A stretch of DNA of 64,000 nucleotides from JAFDZW01 sp964404255 (GTDB lineage Bacteria; Bacteroidota; Ignavibacteria; Palsa-1295): assembly GCA_964404255.1 (NCBI GenBank), contig CAYOJJ010000013.1:1-64000 (forward strand), given 5' to 3'. Positions within the stretch are counted from its first letter, which is position 1; each line of letters starts with the position of its first letter. Position numbers and translations under genes: made by a program. Below the pieces are notes generated by a model. That model searched no databases, was not told the DNA's origin, and worked only from the letters and a program-made list of their open reading frames with translations. Below are positions 24,949 through 32,558 of this stretch, piece after piece.

Positions 24949-25176
24949 CTATCGCTGCTTCCTGCTTTTCGGATGTTTTAAGAATTTCCATTCTCTTGAA
25001 CCTGGCTCTTCAGCCGCTTTACTTGTCATGTGCCAATAGTTACAATAGGGACATTCATAACTATAAAGAATGGCCCGTTGATTATTTGCACGGCTCACAT
25101 GATCAATAGCAGCATCAGCTTCTGCTTTTGAAGCATACTTCTTTTTCTTAGAGGCCTGACAACTATCTGATTGCAT
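24949..25176 (-). CDS. Small zinc-ribbon-like protein
   Basis: 75 aa, basic. 'YECPYCNYWHMTS' is a CxxCxxWH knuckle like those in small phage/bacterial zinc ribbons ('CxxCgxWHlt'); the third ligand may be Cys6 or the His. Lys/Arg-rich ends suggest nucleic-acid binding. It starts 6 bases after the M64 peptidase stop and is the last gene of the hpnC operon; the functional link is unclear. Confidence 0.7.
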   Translation of the reverse strand: MQSDSCQASKKKKYASKAEADAAIDHVSRANNQRAILYSYECPYCNYWHMTSKAAEEPGSREWKFLKHPKSRKQR

Positions 25177-25182
25177 ACACTG

Positions 25183-27204
25183 CTAATATTTTACAAACCG
25201 TTCTTCAAACGATTCTTTGCCAATGACATACGTTACCAAATAGGCTCCTGAAGAAAGATCGGCAATATCGAACGTATGATCTAACCGATCTGTGGCTCTC
25301 GGCTCACTAAATTCACGTACTACTTTCCCATCGGCCGAAATAATTTTTATAATCATTGGTTGGGGTTGACGGCTTTGTAGAGAAATAGTGATCGCTGTTG
25401 TAGCGGGATTAGGATAGATTGACGCAGTAATGGCATTAATCCGGGCTTTTTTTACAGCGGAGCTGGTCGTATCTTTCACTGAAAGTCCGATACCTTGAAG
25501 GCTTATATGAATAGGAGAAGCTTCTGAACTCGTTAAGGTAATATTCTGGCTAAACGTGCCTGCTGCTTTTGGATGAAAGGCAACTTGTACAGAATCGGTT
25601 TTTCCCGGAGGTATAGTTAGTAAAACATCTCCAACTGTAAAGGAGATTGTATCTGGCTGCGATACCGAGAGTATAGAACCGTTTACGCTGCCGGTATTAC
25701 TGATTCTGAAATAGCGTGAAGTTATGGTCCCACTATCTATAGAGCCAAAGTCCAAAATGGCAGGATCGGCAATTAGTTTTGAATCGATTCCTGTCGCAGA
25801 AAGCGCAATAGTATGAAGTGCGACGCCGCCTTCATTGGTATGAATCGTAAGAGTACCGCTTACACCAGCAACAGTTGTCGGTTTTGCGCGCAATGATACT
25901 TTGCTGCTATCATGAGCTTTGATAGAATGGGAAATGGTGTCGGTTAACTGAAAATCGAGATTGCTTTGCGAGAGTGAAAATCCGGTAATGGTGACTGCCG
26001 TCGAACTATTATTATGAAACCAGATAGTAGTATCCTTACCGGTAGAAATGGGCACGTTGCCGAAAGCAACTTCTTGTGGGAATACTACTGAAGGTGCGGA
26101 CGAATTAACGGTCCAGTTTATTAAATAATTATGGGTTGTGAAGTGACTGCTTCTGCGTAGCAGGGCACTGGTATCGACAAGCCTGAGCGTAACAGGATGG
26201 GTACCGGGAGGAAACGCAGAAGGATCGAATATAAACGATGGTGTATTCGAAGCTATTACTGCTCCATCAACCCTCCAGGTAATTTGCAATGTATTTGGTT
26301 CAGGTACTAAGAGGGTGTCGATTATAAAAGTAATGGGTGAAGAAGTAGTTTGTGCTTCATCTTCAGGTAATACATGAATGATAGGGTGCGCCAGGTCATG
26401 GATCGTCTCAATGATCTGCTCTTTGCAGACACTACAATAACTATTCCCGAGCGCCATCATTTTACAATCCTGGCTTGGCTTATACCAGCTTGGGTCTTCG
26501 TCAAACGCATAGATACCGATATCGGAGGCTGGGTTAAGCCACTTACTCCATTTAATAAGATTCGGATTCGATTGCTGAGTCAGATTCGGTTTTTCAACGG
26601 CATATTGCGGCCCTGCCCAGTATTCGTCGGCTAAGCCGGCAAAGGAATGCCCGATCTCGTGGGCAATGATCTCTTCGCTATAGGTATTGACGGTGCCGGT
26701 AGCATTTGGTCCACCGGAACCACCGTAATACGGGCTATGAGCAATCATCATCACCTGATCGTAATTCGGAAACGTTTTGGAAAGCACTTCGGCGATATTA
26801 TCGGCATTCATTGGTACGACTAACCGATGGATATTATAGGCATCGAAGGTGCAGCCGAAATAGGTTGAGACCGAGATCACCGGCACATTAGTACCGGCGC
26901 AATCGGGTGCGGTATTCGGATGCGAAGTGCCGGACTGAGCCGAAGGGACTTCTATCGCAAAAATATTAAAGTACTGCTTATAATTCGACCACGGCGATTG
27001 GGTGAAAATATAGGAGCTTAAATGAATAGCATCGTTACGGAAGCTATCCTGTTCCGAGGTAGTATAACCATCCCCAAGAATAACAATATTGATGAGCGAG
27101 GCCGGATTGCCGTTCATAACCAACGTATCTACTTTATACGACTGGGCTGCAGCATAGCTAAAAACGGCCATTACTGCTATGATAGAAAGGAAAAGTGTTT
27201 TCAT
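25183..27204 (-). CDS. Secreted M64-family metallopeptidase with T9SS sorting domain
   Basis: 673 aa. Signal peptide (1-20) then a peptidase M64 domain: 'NIVILGDGYTTSEQDSFRND' at ~39-58 and zinc site HEIGH at 182-186 followed by 'FAGLADEYW', the typical M64 extension. Several Ig-like/ASPM-SPD2 'choice-of-anchor D' repeats follow at about 355-570 ('FGNVPISTGKDTTIWFHN', 'LDFGSIDSGTITSRYFRISN'). The end ('ITASIYPNPATTAITISL...GAYLVTYVIGKESFEERFVKY') is a T9SS type A domain. It should be an exported, surface-bound or released endopeptidase; M64 founders cleave IgA, but that activity cannot be inferred. It overlaps the upstream gene as ATGA. Confidence 0.93.
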   Translation of the reverse strand: MKTLFLSIIAVMAVFSYAAAQSYKVDTLVMNGNPASLINIVILGDGYTTSEQDSFRNDAIHLSSYIFTQSPWSNYKQYFNIFAIEVPSAQSGTSHPNTAPDCAGTNVPVISVSTYFGCTFDAYNIHRLVVPMNADNIAEVLSKTFPNYDQVMMIAHSPYYGGSGGPNATGTVNTYSEEIIAHEIGHSFAGLADEYWAGPQYAVEKPNLTQQSNPNLIKWSKWLNPASDIGIYAFDEDPSWYKPSQDCKMMALGNSYCSVCKEQIIETIHDLAHPIIHVLPEDEAQTTSSPITFIIDTLLVPEPNTLQITWRVDGAVIASNTPSFIFDPSAFPPGTHPVTLRLVDTSALLRRSSHFTTHNYLINWTVNSSAPSVVFPQEVAFGNVPISTGKDTTIWFHNNSSTAVTITGFSLSQSNLDFQLTDTISHSIKAHDSSKVSLRAKPTTVAGVSGTLTIHTNEGGVALHTIALSATGIDSKLIADPAILDFGSIDSGTITSRYFRISNTGSVNGSILSVSQPDTISFTVGDVLLTIPPGKTDSVQVAFHPKAAGTFSQNITLTSSEASPIHISLQGIGLSVKDTTSSAVKKARINAITASIYPNPATTAITISLQSRQPQPMIIKIISADGKVVREFSEPRATDRLDHTFDIADLSSGAYLVTYVIGKESFEERFVKY

Positions 27205-27671
27205 AGGTCGATGGTAGTTAGTTCGGTGTCGTGATGATCTTGTAACGATTCAATAATCCGAATTTTATTTTTGGGGCCCTTGAGTTGCAGCCTGACAAAA
27301 AACTCCGCCTCGGGAAGTTCGATATGCTTCATGGAAAGAACATTCGTACTATCGGGGTATTCGATATCCTTGTATAATGGATGCTCTATGATAGTGCTCG
27401 AACCGAGCTGCTCGTACTGGTACACTTCAAATTTCAGGGTATTGGCAGAATGCACCTGCGTTGCAAGCCGCTGTTTAAAAGTGCCGGTGGTAGTAGAAGT
27501 CTTGACTAACGTCAGGCGAGTGGCATGAAGAGAATCCCCTTTGGCGATCTTGAATGTTAAAAAAACAATTCGCTCATTTGCGGCAGCAGCCGTGGAATGC
27601 TCATTGGTTGAGGAGGTAGTTACTGCCGAACAGCTACAAAGGATGACCGATAGTAGGATAAGGAATTTCAT
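27201..27671 (-). CDS. Hypothetical lipoprotein
   Basis: 156 aa. The signal peptide carries lipobox 'LCSC' (residues ~11-14), then a Ser/Thr-rich linker and a ~110-residue beta-rich domain ('RIVFLTFKIAKGDSLHATRLTLVKTSTTTGTFK'). I do not recognise the family. It begins 12 bases after the hpnD stop and overlaps the M64 gene by 4 bases, so it is tightly embedded in the operon and may act as an anchor or chaperone for the peptidase. Confidence 0.72.
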   Translation of the reverse strand: MKFLILLSVILCSCSAVTTSSTNEHSTAAAANERIVFLTFKIAKGDSLHATRLTLVKTSTTTGTFKQRLATQVHSANTLKFEVYQYEQLGSSTIIEHPLYKDIEYPDSTNVLSMKHIELPEAEFFVRLQLKGPKNKIRIIESLQDHHDTELTTIDL

Positions 27672-27683
27672 TGCCGTTAAAGG

Positions 27684-28613
27684 CTATGAGCCGCGCTCGC
27701 GGAAGATCACACTCGAGAACCAGAACCGGAAAGCAATTAATAACTTGTGGGGTGTGCTGACGGTGATACGATGCTTGAAGACATTGTATTCCGCAAGTTC
27801 AATCTTACGAAGTAAGCGGAAGTAGATCGCATCCATGATCTGCGCGGCGAAAAGCGTGAAGCGCTCGCCCTTGCCAAGCTTGACGCGGGCAGCAGCGTAA
27901 TATTCACGGGCACGCGCCACTTCGAACTTCATCAGATTAATGAAAGCCAGCGAGTAATTGCCATTTAAAATATCTTCTTCTTTTACACCGAAGCGATCGA
28001 GATCTTCTTTCGGAAGGTAGATGCGGCCCATAGAGGCATCTTTCTTTATATCGCGCAGGATATTGGTTAGCTGAAGTGCGATGCCGAGATCGATCGCATA
28101 TTCTTTGGTGCGCTCGAATTTGTATCCAAAAATTTCTATCGTAATTAGACCCACGATACTCGCAACCGCATAGCAATATTCTTTCAACTCTTCGAAATTA
28201 TTATACCGATCGCGAACCAGATCCATCTCCACGCCATCGATAAGCGTCAGGAAATACTGCTTCGGTATTTTAAAGCGAAGGATTACTTTATAGAGATTAC
28301 GCAGGATCGGATGCTTTGAAGAACCGTCGTAGCATTTTTCTACTTCCGAGCGCCACCAATCCAGACGAACGCGCTTTTTCTCGAGCGCAAGCTCTTTCTT
28401 GATATCGATGCCCGGGAGCTCAAGCGGCAGGTCTTCATCGACGAGGTCATCGGTATAGCGGCAGAACTCATAAACAGAACGCAGCGCTGCGCGTTCATCG
28501 CGCGGAAGCAGCGAGAACGAATAGAAAAAATTACTTTTGCCGTCGGCGGAAACCTCCGGCAATGGCTCTTCTAAAAAGAGCGATTCGGCATTATGGGTAC
28601 GTGCCTCGTTCAT
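27684..28613 (-). CDS. hpnD: Presqualene diphosphate synthase-like (HpnD family)
   Basis: 309 aa squalene/phytoene synthase fold. Both Asp-rich motifs are present: 'YEFCRYTDDLVDEDL' and 'LQLTNILRDIKKDASMGRIYLPKEDLDRFGV'. 'EEDI' and 'YYAAARVKLGKGERF' are typical of HpnD. It condenses two farnesyl diphosphates to presqualene diphosphate. An N-terminal ~25-residue extension precedes the domain. It directly abuts hpnC with no spacer, suggesting coupled translation. No hpnE or squalene-hopene cyclase is in the window. Confidence 0.88.
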   Translation of the reverse strand: MNEARTHNAESLFLEEPLPEVSADGKSNFFYSFSLLPRDERAALRSVYEFCRYTDDLVDEDLPLELPGIDIKKELALEKKRVRLDWWRSEVEKCYDGSSKHPILRNLYKVILRFKIPKQYFLTLIDGVEMDLVRDRYNNFEELKEYCYAVASIVGLITIEIFGYKFERTKEYAIDLGIALQLTNILRDIKKDASMGRIYLPKEDLDRFGVKEEDILNGNYSLAFINLMKFEVARAREYYAAARVKLGKGERFTLFAAQIMDAIYFRLLRKIELAEYNVFKHRITVSTPHKLLIAFRFWFSSVIFRERGS

Positions 28614-29468
28614 TTAGGATACTCGTACTACCAAAGACTGCAAAAGCACCACTATTCGTTCCCAGGACTTTAAGCTCGGGCGTTTCGAAAAGGTATTGCC
28701 GTCAAGGTTCTTAACTTTTTTAACAAGTTTTCTGGCAGAATGGATTATAGCCCGCAGTTCATATTTCAGCCGGCCTTCTACTTCTTCGGCAAGCGGGGCG
28801 CCTTTTTCGAGCAGGGCTTCAACGCGTTCGAGCTCGAAGAGCGAGAGCAGGGCAAGCCGCTCTTTATCGGGCTCATCTGAAGGTTCAAGACCGAAAAGCT
28901 GCCAATCCTCGTCGGGATAATAATAGCGTTCTTCGATGAGGTCCTCCCGGATATCCTGAATAAAATTAAGCAGTTGCAGGCCGCTACAAATATCATCCGA
29001 TCGTCGGATCATCGCTTCGGAGTGATAACCGAACAACCCCAGCACCAGCTCACCGACGGGATCGGCAGAACGGGCAGTGTACCACCGCAGATCGGTAAAA
29101 GTCTCGAACCGGACATCGCCTTTGGCATCGAATTCGAAGGCTTCCAGAAGCCGTTCGAGCGGGGTAGTAGGAAGCGAACAGGCTTTTATCGTATCGGCTA
29201 ACGCTATAAACACCGGTTGTACGGGTTCTTTGCCGGCAATGACTTCCTGTAAATGGCTTCGCCACTCTTCGAGCAGTACCAGTCGTTCTTCGCTCGGACG
29301 GTGAGGCAAGTCAGCAATGTCATCGGCCGTGCGCATGAAGGCATAGAGCGCAAAAAAATGCTTGCGCAATTTCTTCGGTACCAGCAGCGAACCGACCGGG
29401 AAATTCTCATAATGCCGGGCTATCTGACGGCATTCTTCATAAGCGCTATCGAGGGAAATCGCTGGCAT
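28614..29468 (-). CDS. hpnC: Squalene synthase-like HpnC
   Basis: 284 aa. 'SAYEECRQIARHYENFPVGSLLVPKKLRKHFFALYAFMRTADDIAD' and 'GLQLLNFIQDIREDLIEERYYYPDEDWQLFGL' match HpnC. Both Asp-rich motifs (DDIAD, DIRED) are intact. With HpnD it converts farnesyl diphosphate to hydroxysqualene in the HpnCDE route. It is the first gene of the five-gene minus-strand operon (29468 to 24949). Confidence 0.9.
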   Translation of the reverse strand: MPAISLDSAYEECRQIARHYENFPVGSLLVPKKLRKHFFALYAFMRTADDIADLPHRPSEERLVLLEEWRSHLQEVIAGKEPVQPVFIALADTIKACSLPTTPLERLLEAFEFDAKGDVRFETFTDLRWYTARSADPVGELVLGLFGYHSEAMIRRSDDICSGLQLLNFIQDIREDLIEERYYYPDEDWQLFGLEPSDEPDKERLALLSLFELERVEALLEKGAPLAEEVEGRLKYELRAIIHSARKLVKKVKNLDGNTFSKRPSLKSWERIVVLLQSLVVRVS

Positions 29469-29535
29469 ATAACAAATTATATAACAAAATTTAAGAGTTT
29501 GAGGTTGTCAACCCTACTTTAATATTTTTTGCACA

Positions 29536-29922
29536 ATGAGCTTCCGTTGGATTTCATGCTTATTGGTTTCATTGGCTACCGTCTTTATAGTTTCTTCTTG
29601 TTTGGCAACACCAAAAGACAAACCTGTAGCAGCTCCTTTGAAGATTATCAGGGAAGCCGCGAAGGCTATTCCATCGCTTGCGGCAGTTATTATCGAGCAC
29701 CGGGGTGAAAAAATATGCGAAGAATATTTCAATGGTGCTACTGCTTCGACCGAGTTTGATGTAAAATCGGTAACCAAATCATTTGTCTCTGCCATTGCGG
29801 GAGCGGCTAAACTCCGGGGACGATTACCCGATCTCAATACACCATTTTTAAAAGTAATGCCCGAGTATAATCTCCCAAAATCGGAACGGACCGCATATCT
29901 GGTTCGCAGAATCGGGCGATAA
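29536..29922 (+). CDS. Serine hydrolase (class C beta-lactamase-like), N-terminal fragment
   Basis: 128 aa before a frameshift stop. Lipobox 'VSSC' (residues ~19-22), then 'IPSLAAVIIEHRGEKICEEYFNGA' and the catalytic SxxK as Ser78-Val-Thr-Lys81 in 'FDVKSVTKSFVSAIAGAA'. The frame ends after 'TAYLVRRIGR', but in the +1 frame the sequence continues as 'WFAESGDKDYADFLEDDSLRSILTLRNLLTM', the expected family sequence. The shift lies between 29858 and 29922. It is either an assembly or sequencing indel or a recent pseudogene. Confidence 0.8.
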   Translation: MSFRWISCLLVSLATVFIVSSCLATPKDKPVAAPLKIIREAAKAIPSLAAVIIEHRGEKICEEYFNGATASTEFDVKSVTKSFVSAIAGAAKLRGRLPDLNTPFLKVMPEYNLPKSERTAYLVRRIGR

Positions 29923-29989
29923 AGATTATGCCGATTTCCTCGAAGATGATTCTCTTCGTTCTATCCTTACCCTGCGGAATTTACTCACC

Positions 29990-30634
29990 ATGCAGCCCGG
30001 CTTTCGATACAATGATTTCGGGGAGACCTCTGGCGAGCTCTGTTGGGCAAGCGACCCGGTTCGGTTTATGATCGACTTACCATTCGAATATCCACCGGGC
30101 GATACCTTCTCTTATTGTACCGGCGCTGCAGTGATGTTTGGCGCGGCAGTAGCATCGAGTGTTAAAACCGATTTGCTCACCTTTGCCGATACCGCGCTCT
30201 TCGTACCGGCAGGAATTACCGTTAAGCGTTGGGCCACCGATCCCGAGGGCAGGCGGCTCGGTGGTTCGGAGCTGTTTTGCAGAGCCACGGATATGCTTCA
30301 TCTGGGAGAAGTGTATCTGCATAATGGTATGGTAAATGGGGAGCAGGTTATATCGGCTGAGTGGATAAAAGAATCGCTATCGAAGCAGGCCGAACTGGCT
30401 CATTGGGATGTCGCTCCGCATGTAAACGGGTACGGGTATTATTGGTGGCGCCGGATCTCGAACGGGCATCAGATGTATTATGCCAGCGGTTATGGCGGGC
30501 AGCTTATTTGCCTCATTCCGGATCTCGATATGGTCGTTGTAACGATTTGTACCCTCGGAAAGAACAACCGTGGCCGCTCGGAATTGAAACGGCTTCACAG
30601 CTATATCGACCGTATAGTAGCGATCTCTAAGTAG
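29990..30634 (+). CDS. Serine hydrolase, C-terminal fragment (other side of frameshift)
   Basis: 214 aa from the first in-frame ATG; the open frame extends back to 29858. It carries 'NLLTMQPGFRYNDFGE', 'YCTGAAVMFGAAVA' at the YxN position (Tyr kept), 'RRLGGSELFCRATDMLHLGEVYLHNG' and 'YASGYGGQLICLIPDLDMVVV' at the KTG/HxG position (here SGYGGQ). All motifs of the 6-aminohexanoate-dimer-hydrolase/EstB-like group are complete when joined to the fragment at 29536. Total product about 365 aa if one base is corrected. Confidence 0.8.
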   Translation: MQPGFRYNDFGETSGELCWASDPVRFMIDLPFEYPPGDTFSYCTGAAVMFGAAVASSVKTDLLTFADTALFVPAGITVKRWATDPEGRRLGGSELFCRATDMLHLGEVYLHNGMVNGEQVISAEWIKESLSKQAELAHWDVAPHVNGYGYYWWRRISNGHQMYYASGYGGQLICLIPDLDMVVVTICTLGKNNRGRSELKRLHSYIDRIVAISK

Positions 30635-30705
30635 TTACCAGCCATAACATTGATCTGGTGATTTCTCCAAATCCCAAAACCTGACCCGGTCCCCGAAAAT
30701 CTCCG

Positions 30706-30713
30706 TATTTTTG
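30706..30713 (+). promoter_or_regulatory. Bacteroidota-type -7 box (TATTTTTG)
   Basis: TATTTTTG fits TAnnTTTG and lies 54 bases upstream of the cupredoxin-like lipoprotein ATG at 30768. No -33 element was recognised. Confidence 0.42.
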
Positions 30714-30767
30714 TAATCTAAGTATCAGAGCACGTATGTGTTTCACTATTATTTACGAAGAACAGAG

Positions 30768-31589
30768 ATGAATACTTCTATTGTGAGAAAACTCTCCTAT
30801 GTATTATCATTAATTTTAGTCGTAGCGCTCGTCAGCTGCGGCGGTAAGAAGCATGACGAAGATGAAGATGAAGGTGGAAAGACTGGAGAAACCACTGAAG
30901 GTGGAGGCGGCGCAGCTAAAGCCCCGGATATGGCGAATGGCGCAACGATCACCGGTACAGTGAAACTCGACGGTGCTGCTCCGGCAAATAAAGTAATTGC
31001 TATGGATGCCGACCCGGTTTGTAAAAATGCCCATTCCGCTCCGGTCATGGAAGATCATTGGATCGTTGGCGATGGTGGTGTAGTGGCAAACGCTTTCGTC
31101 TATATTAAAGATGGTCTTGGTGGTGTTGCCTATAAAGGTTCTGATGCTCCGATCACGCTCGATCAGAATGGCTGCCAATATACTCCTCACGTCTTTGGTG
31201 TAACTGTTGGCCAGAAGGTTATTATCAAGAATTCGGATAAGACCCTTCATAATGTCCATGCTCATGGCGAGAAGAACGAACAGTTCAACGAAGGACAGCC
31301 TGCCGGTTCACCGGATAAGGAAAAGGTTATGGATAAGCCGGAAGTAATGGTGCCGATCAAGTGCGACGTCCATGGCTGGATGAATTGCTATGCCGGTGTC
31401 CTTAACCATCCCTTCTTTGCTGTAACCGGTAAAGATGGTAAATTTGAGATCAAAGGCCTTCCGGCTGGTGACCTCACCGTTTCCTGCTGGCATGAAACGC
31501 TCGACGGTAAGGGCGAATCCGTCGATCAGAAAGTCACTGTTGCAGCTAAAGATAGCAAGACAGTCGATTTTACTCTCAAACCCCAGTAA
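30768..31589 (+). CDS. Cupredoxin-like lipoprotein with carboxypeptidase-regulatory-like domain
   Basis: 273 aa from the ATG at 30768; the GTG at 30738 would place 10 residues before the signal peptide. Lipobox 'LVSC' then an acidic Asp/Glu/Gly linker. A copper-site pattern follows: 'VIIKNSDKTLHNVHAHG' with His ligands, and 'IKCDVHGWMNCYAGVL', a CxxHxxM blue-copper loop. The end ('GKFEIKGLPAGDLTVSCWHETLDGKG') is a carboxypeptidase-regulatory-like beta domain. It is probably a membrane-tethered electron carrier or copper chaperone for the cytochrome oxidase encoded next, separated by a terminator. Confidence 0.82.
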   Translation: MNTSIVRKLSYVLSLILVVALVSCGGKKHDEDEDEGGKTGETTEGGGGAAKAPDMANGATITGTVKLDGAAPANKVIAMDADPVCKNAHSAPVMEDHWIVGDGGVVANAFVYIKDGLGGVAYKGSDAPITLDQNGCQYTPHVFGVTVGQKVIIKNSDKTLHNVHAHGEKNEQFNEGQPAGSPDKEKVMDKPEVMVPIKCDVHGWMNCYAGVLNHPFFAVTGKDGKFEIKGLPAGDLTVSCWHETLDGKGESVDQKVTVAAKDSKTVDFTLKPQ

Positions 31590-31605
31590 AAAATAGTACT
31601 AATCC

Positions 31606-31630
31606 AAAAGCCGGGCTCGTCCCGGCTTTT
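31606..31630 (+). terminator. Terminator after the cupredoxin-like gene
   Basis: A perfect 10-bp stem AAAAGCCGGG / CCCGGCTTTT with a 5-nt loop (CTCGT), ending in T4. It starts 17 bases after the stop, just before the coxB promoter-like box. Confidence 0.85.
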
Positions 31631-31634
31631 GGTG

Positions 31635-31642
31635 TATTTTTG
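31635..31642 (+). promoter_or_regulatory. Bacteroidota-type -7 box upstream of coxB (TATTTTTG)
   Basis: TATTTTTG sits 4 bases past the terminator and 34 bases before the coxB ATG at 31677, a sensible distance for a transcription start. Confidence 0.5.
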
Positions 31643-31676
31643 TTGTTGTGTTTCTATTCACTTGTCTATACTGCGA

Positions 31677-32525
31677 ATGAATTCGGGTATTAACCGCGGG
31701 TTACGTGCCTTCAGAAATGGGTTGTTGATGGTCGCAGGCTTGCCGGCCATGCTCCTTGCTCAGGACGTAAAGCCTACTTATCCCGGGCATTATTGGCTGC
31801 CGGCTGAAGCCAGCACCTATGCCCCCAAGATCGATGGAATGTTCAATATCATTCTTTGGATCACGATGATCACCTTCGTGCTCGTCGAGGTCGGCTTGGT
31901 ATTCTTCCTGATCAAATATCGGTATAAACCCGGCCGTAAGGCGACCTATTACCATGGTAATAATAAGCTGGAGATCATCTGGACGGCTATCCCGGCATTG
32001 ATCCTCGTCTTCCTCGCTGTATTTAGCAATAATTTGTGGTCCGAGATCAAGAGCCCGGAAAAATATCCAAAGGGCGCTCCGGTCATTTCTATTCGCCCGC
32101 GCCAGTTCGAATGGGATATTACCTATCCCGGTCCGGATGGAAAGTTCGATACGCCGGACGATATCCAGACCATCAATCAGCTCTATCTTGCTGTCGATGA
32201 GCCGGTACAGATCAAGCTTCAGGGGCAGGACGTTATTCACAGCTTCTTCGTACCTGAATTCCGTATCAAACAGGATGCCGTGCCTGGTATGCAGACCGGT
32301 TGTTGGATCAAACCCACCCGCGCCGGCAATTACGAGATCGCCTGTGCCGAATTATGCGGCCTTGGCCATTATCGTATGAAAGGTTTTGTGCACGTAGTAA
32401 CGCGCGATTCTCTCGACCGCTGGCTCGCTTCGCAGGCTGCACCGCCGCCAACCCCGGCTCCCACACCTGCTCCGGCTGCCGATACCACGGCAAAAGCCGA
32501 CACTGCAAAGAAAGCCGCCAAATAA
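31677..32525 (+). CDS. coxB: Cytochrome c oxidase subunit II
   Basis: 282 aa from the ATG at 31677; the longer frame to 31629 runs into the promoter/terminator region. A signal peptide ('LLMVAGLPAMLLAQ') is followed by two TM helices ('IILWITMITFVLVEVGLVFFLIKY' and 'EIIWTAIPALILVFLAVF'). The periplasmic CuA domain has 'CAELCGLGHYRM' near residue 223, giving both Cys, His and Met ligands; a further ligand His lies in 'GQDVIHSFFVPEF'. A Pro/Ala-rich tail (PPPTPAPTPAPAA) ends it. It receives electrons from cytochrome c or the cupredoxin-like neighbour. coxA follows after 33 bases. Confidence 0.95.
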   Translation: MNSGINRGLRAFRNGLLMVAGLPAMLLAQDVKPTYPGHYWLPAEASTYAPKIDGMFNIILWITMITFVLVEVGLVFFLIKYRYKPGRKATYYHGNNKLEIIWTAIPALILVFLAVFSNNLWSEIKSPEKYPKGAPVISIRPRQFEWDITYPGPDGKFDTPDDIQTINQLYLAVDEPVQIKLQGQDVIHSFFVPEFRIKQDAVPGMQTGCWIKPTRAGNYEIACAELCGLGHYRMKGFVHVVTRDSLDRWLASQAAPPPTPAPTPAPAADTTAKADTAKKAAK

Positions 32526-32558
32526 TTTTCAGAACGACCTCAGCCGAATAGAAATCGT

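Noticed and set aside
29858..29922. Programmed frameshift in the serine hydrolase
   Set aside because: No convincing slippery heptamer with a downstream structure was found, and the needed shift is +1; an indel is the simpler explanation.
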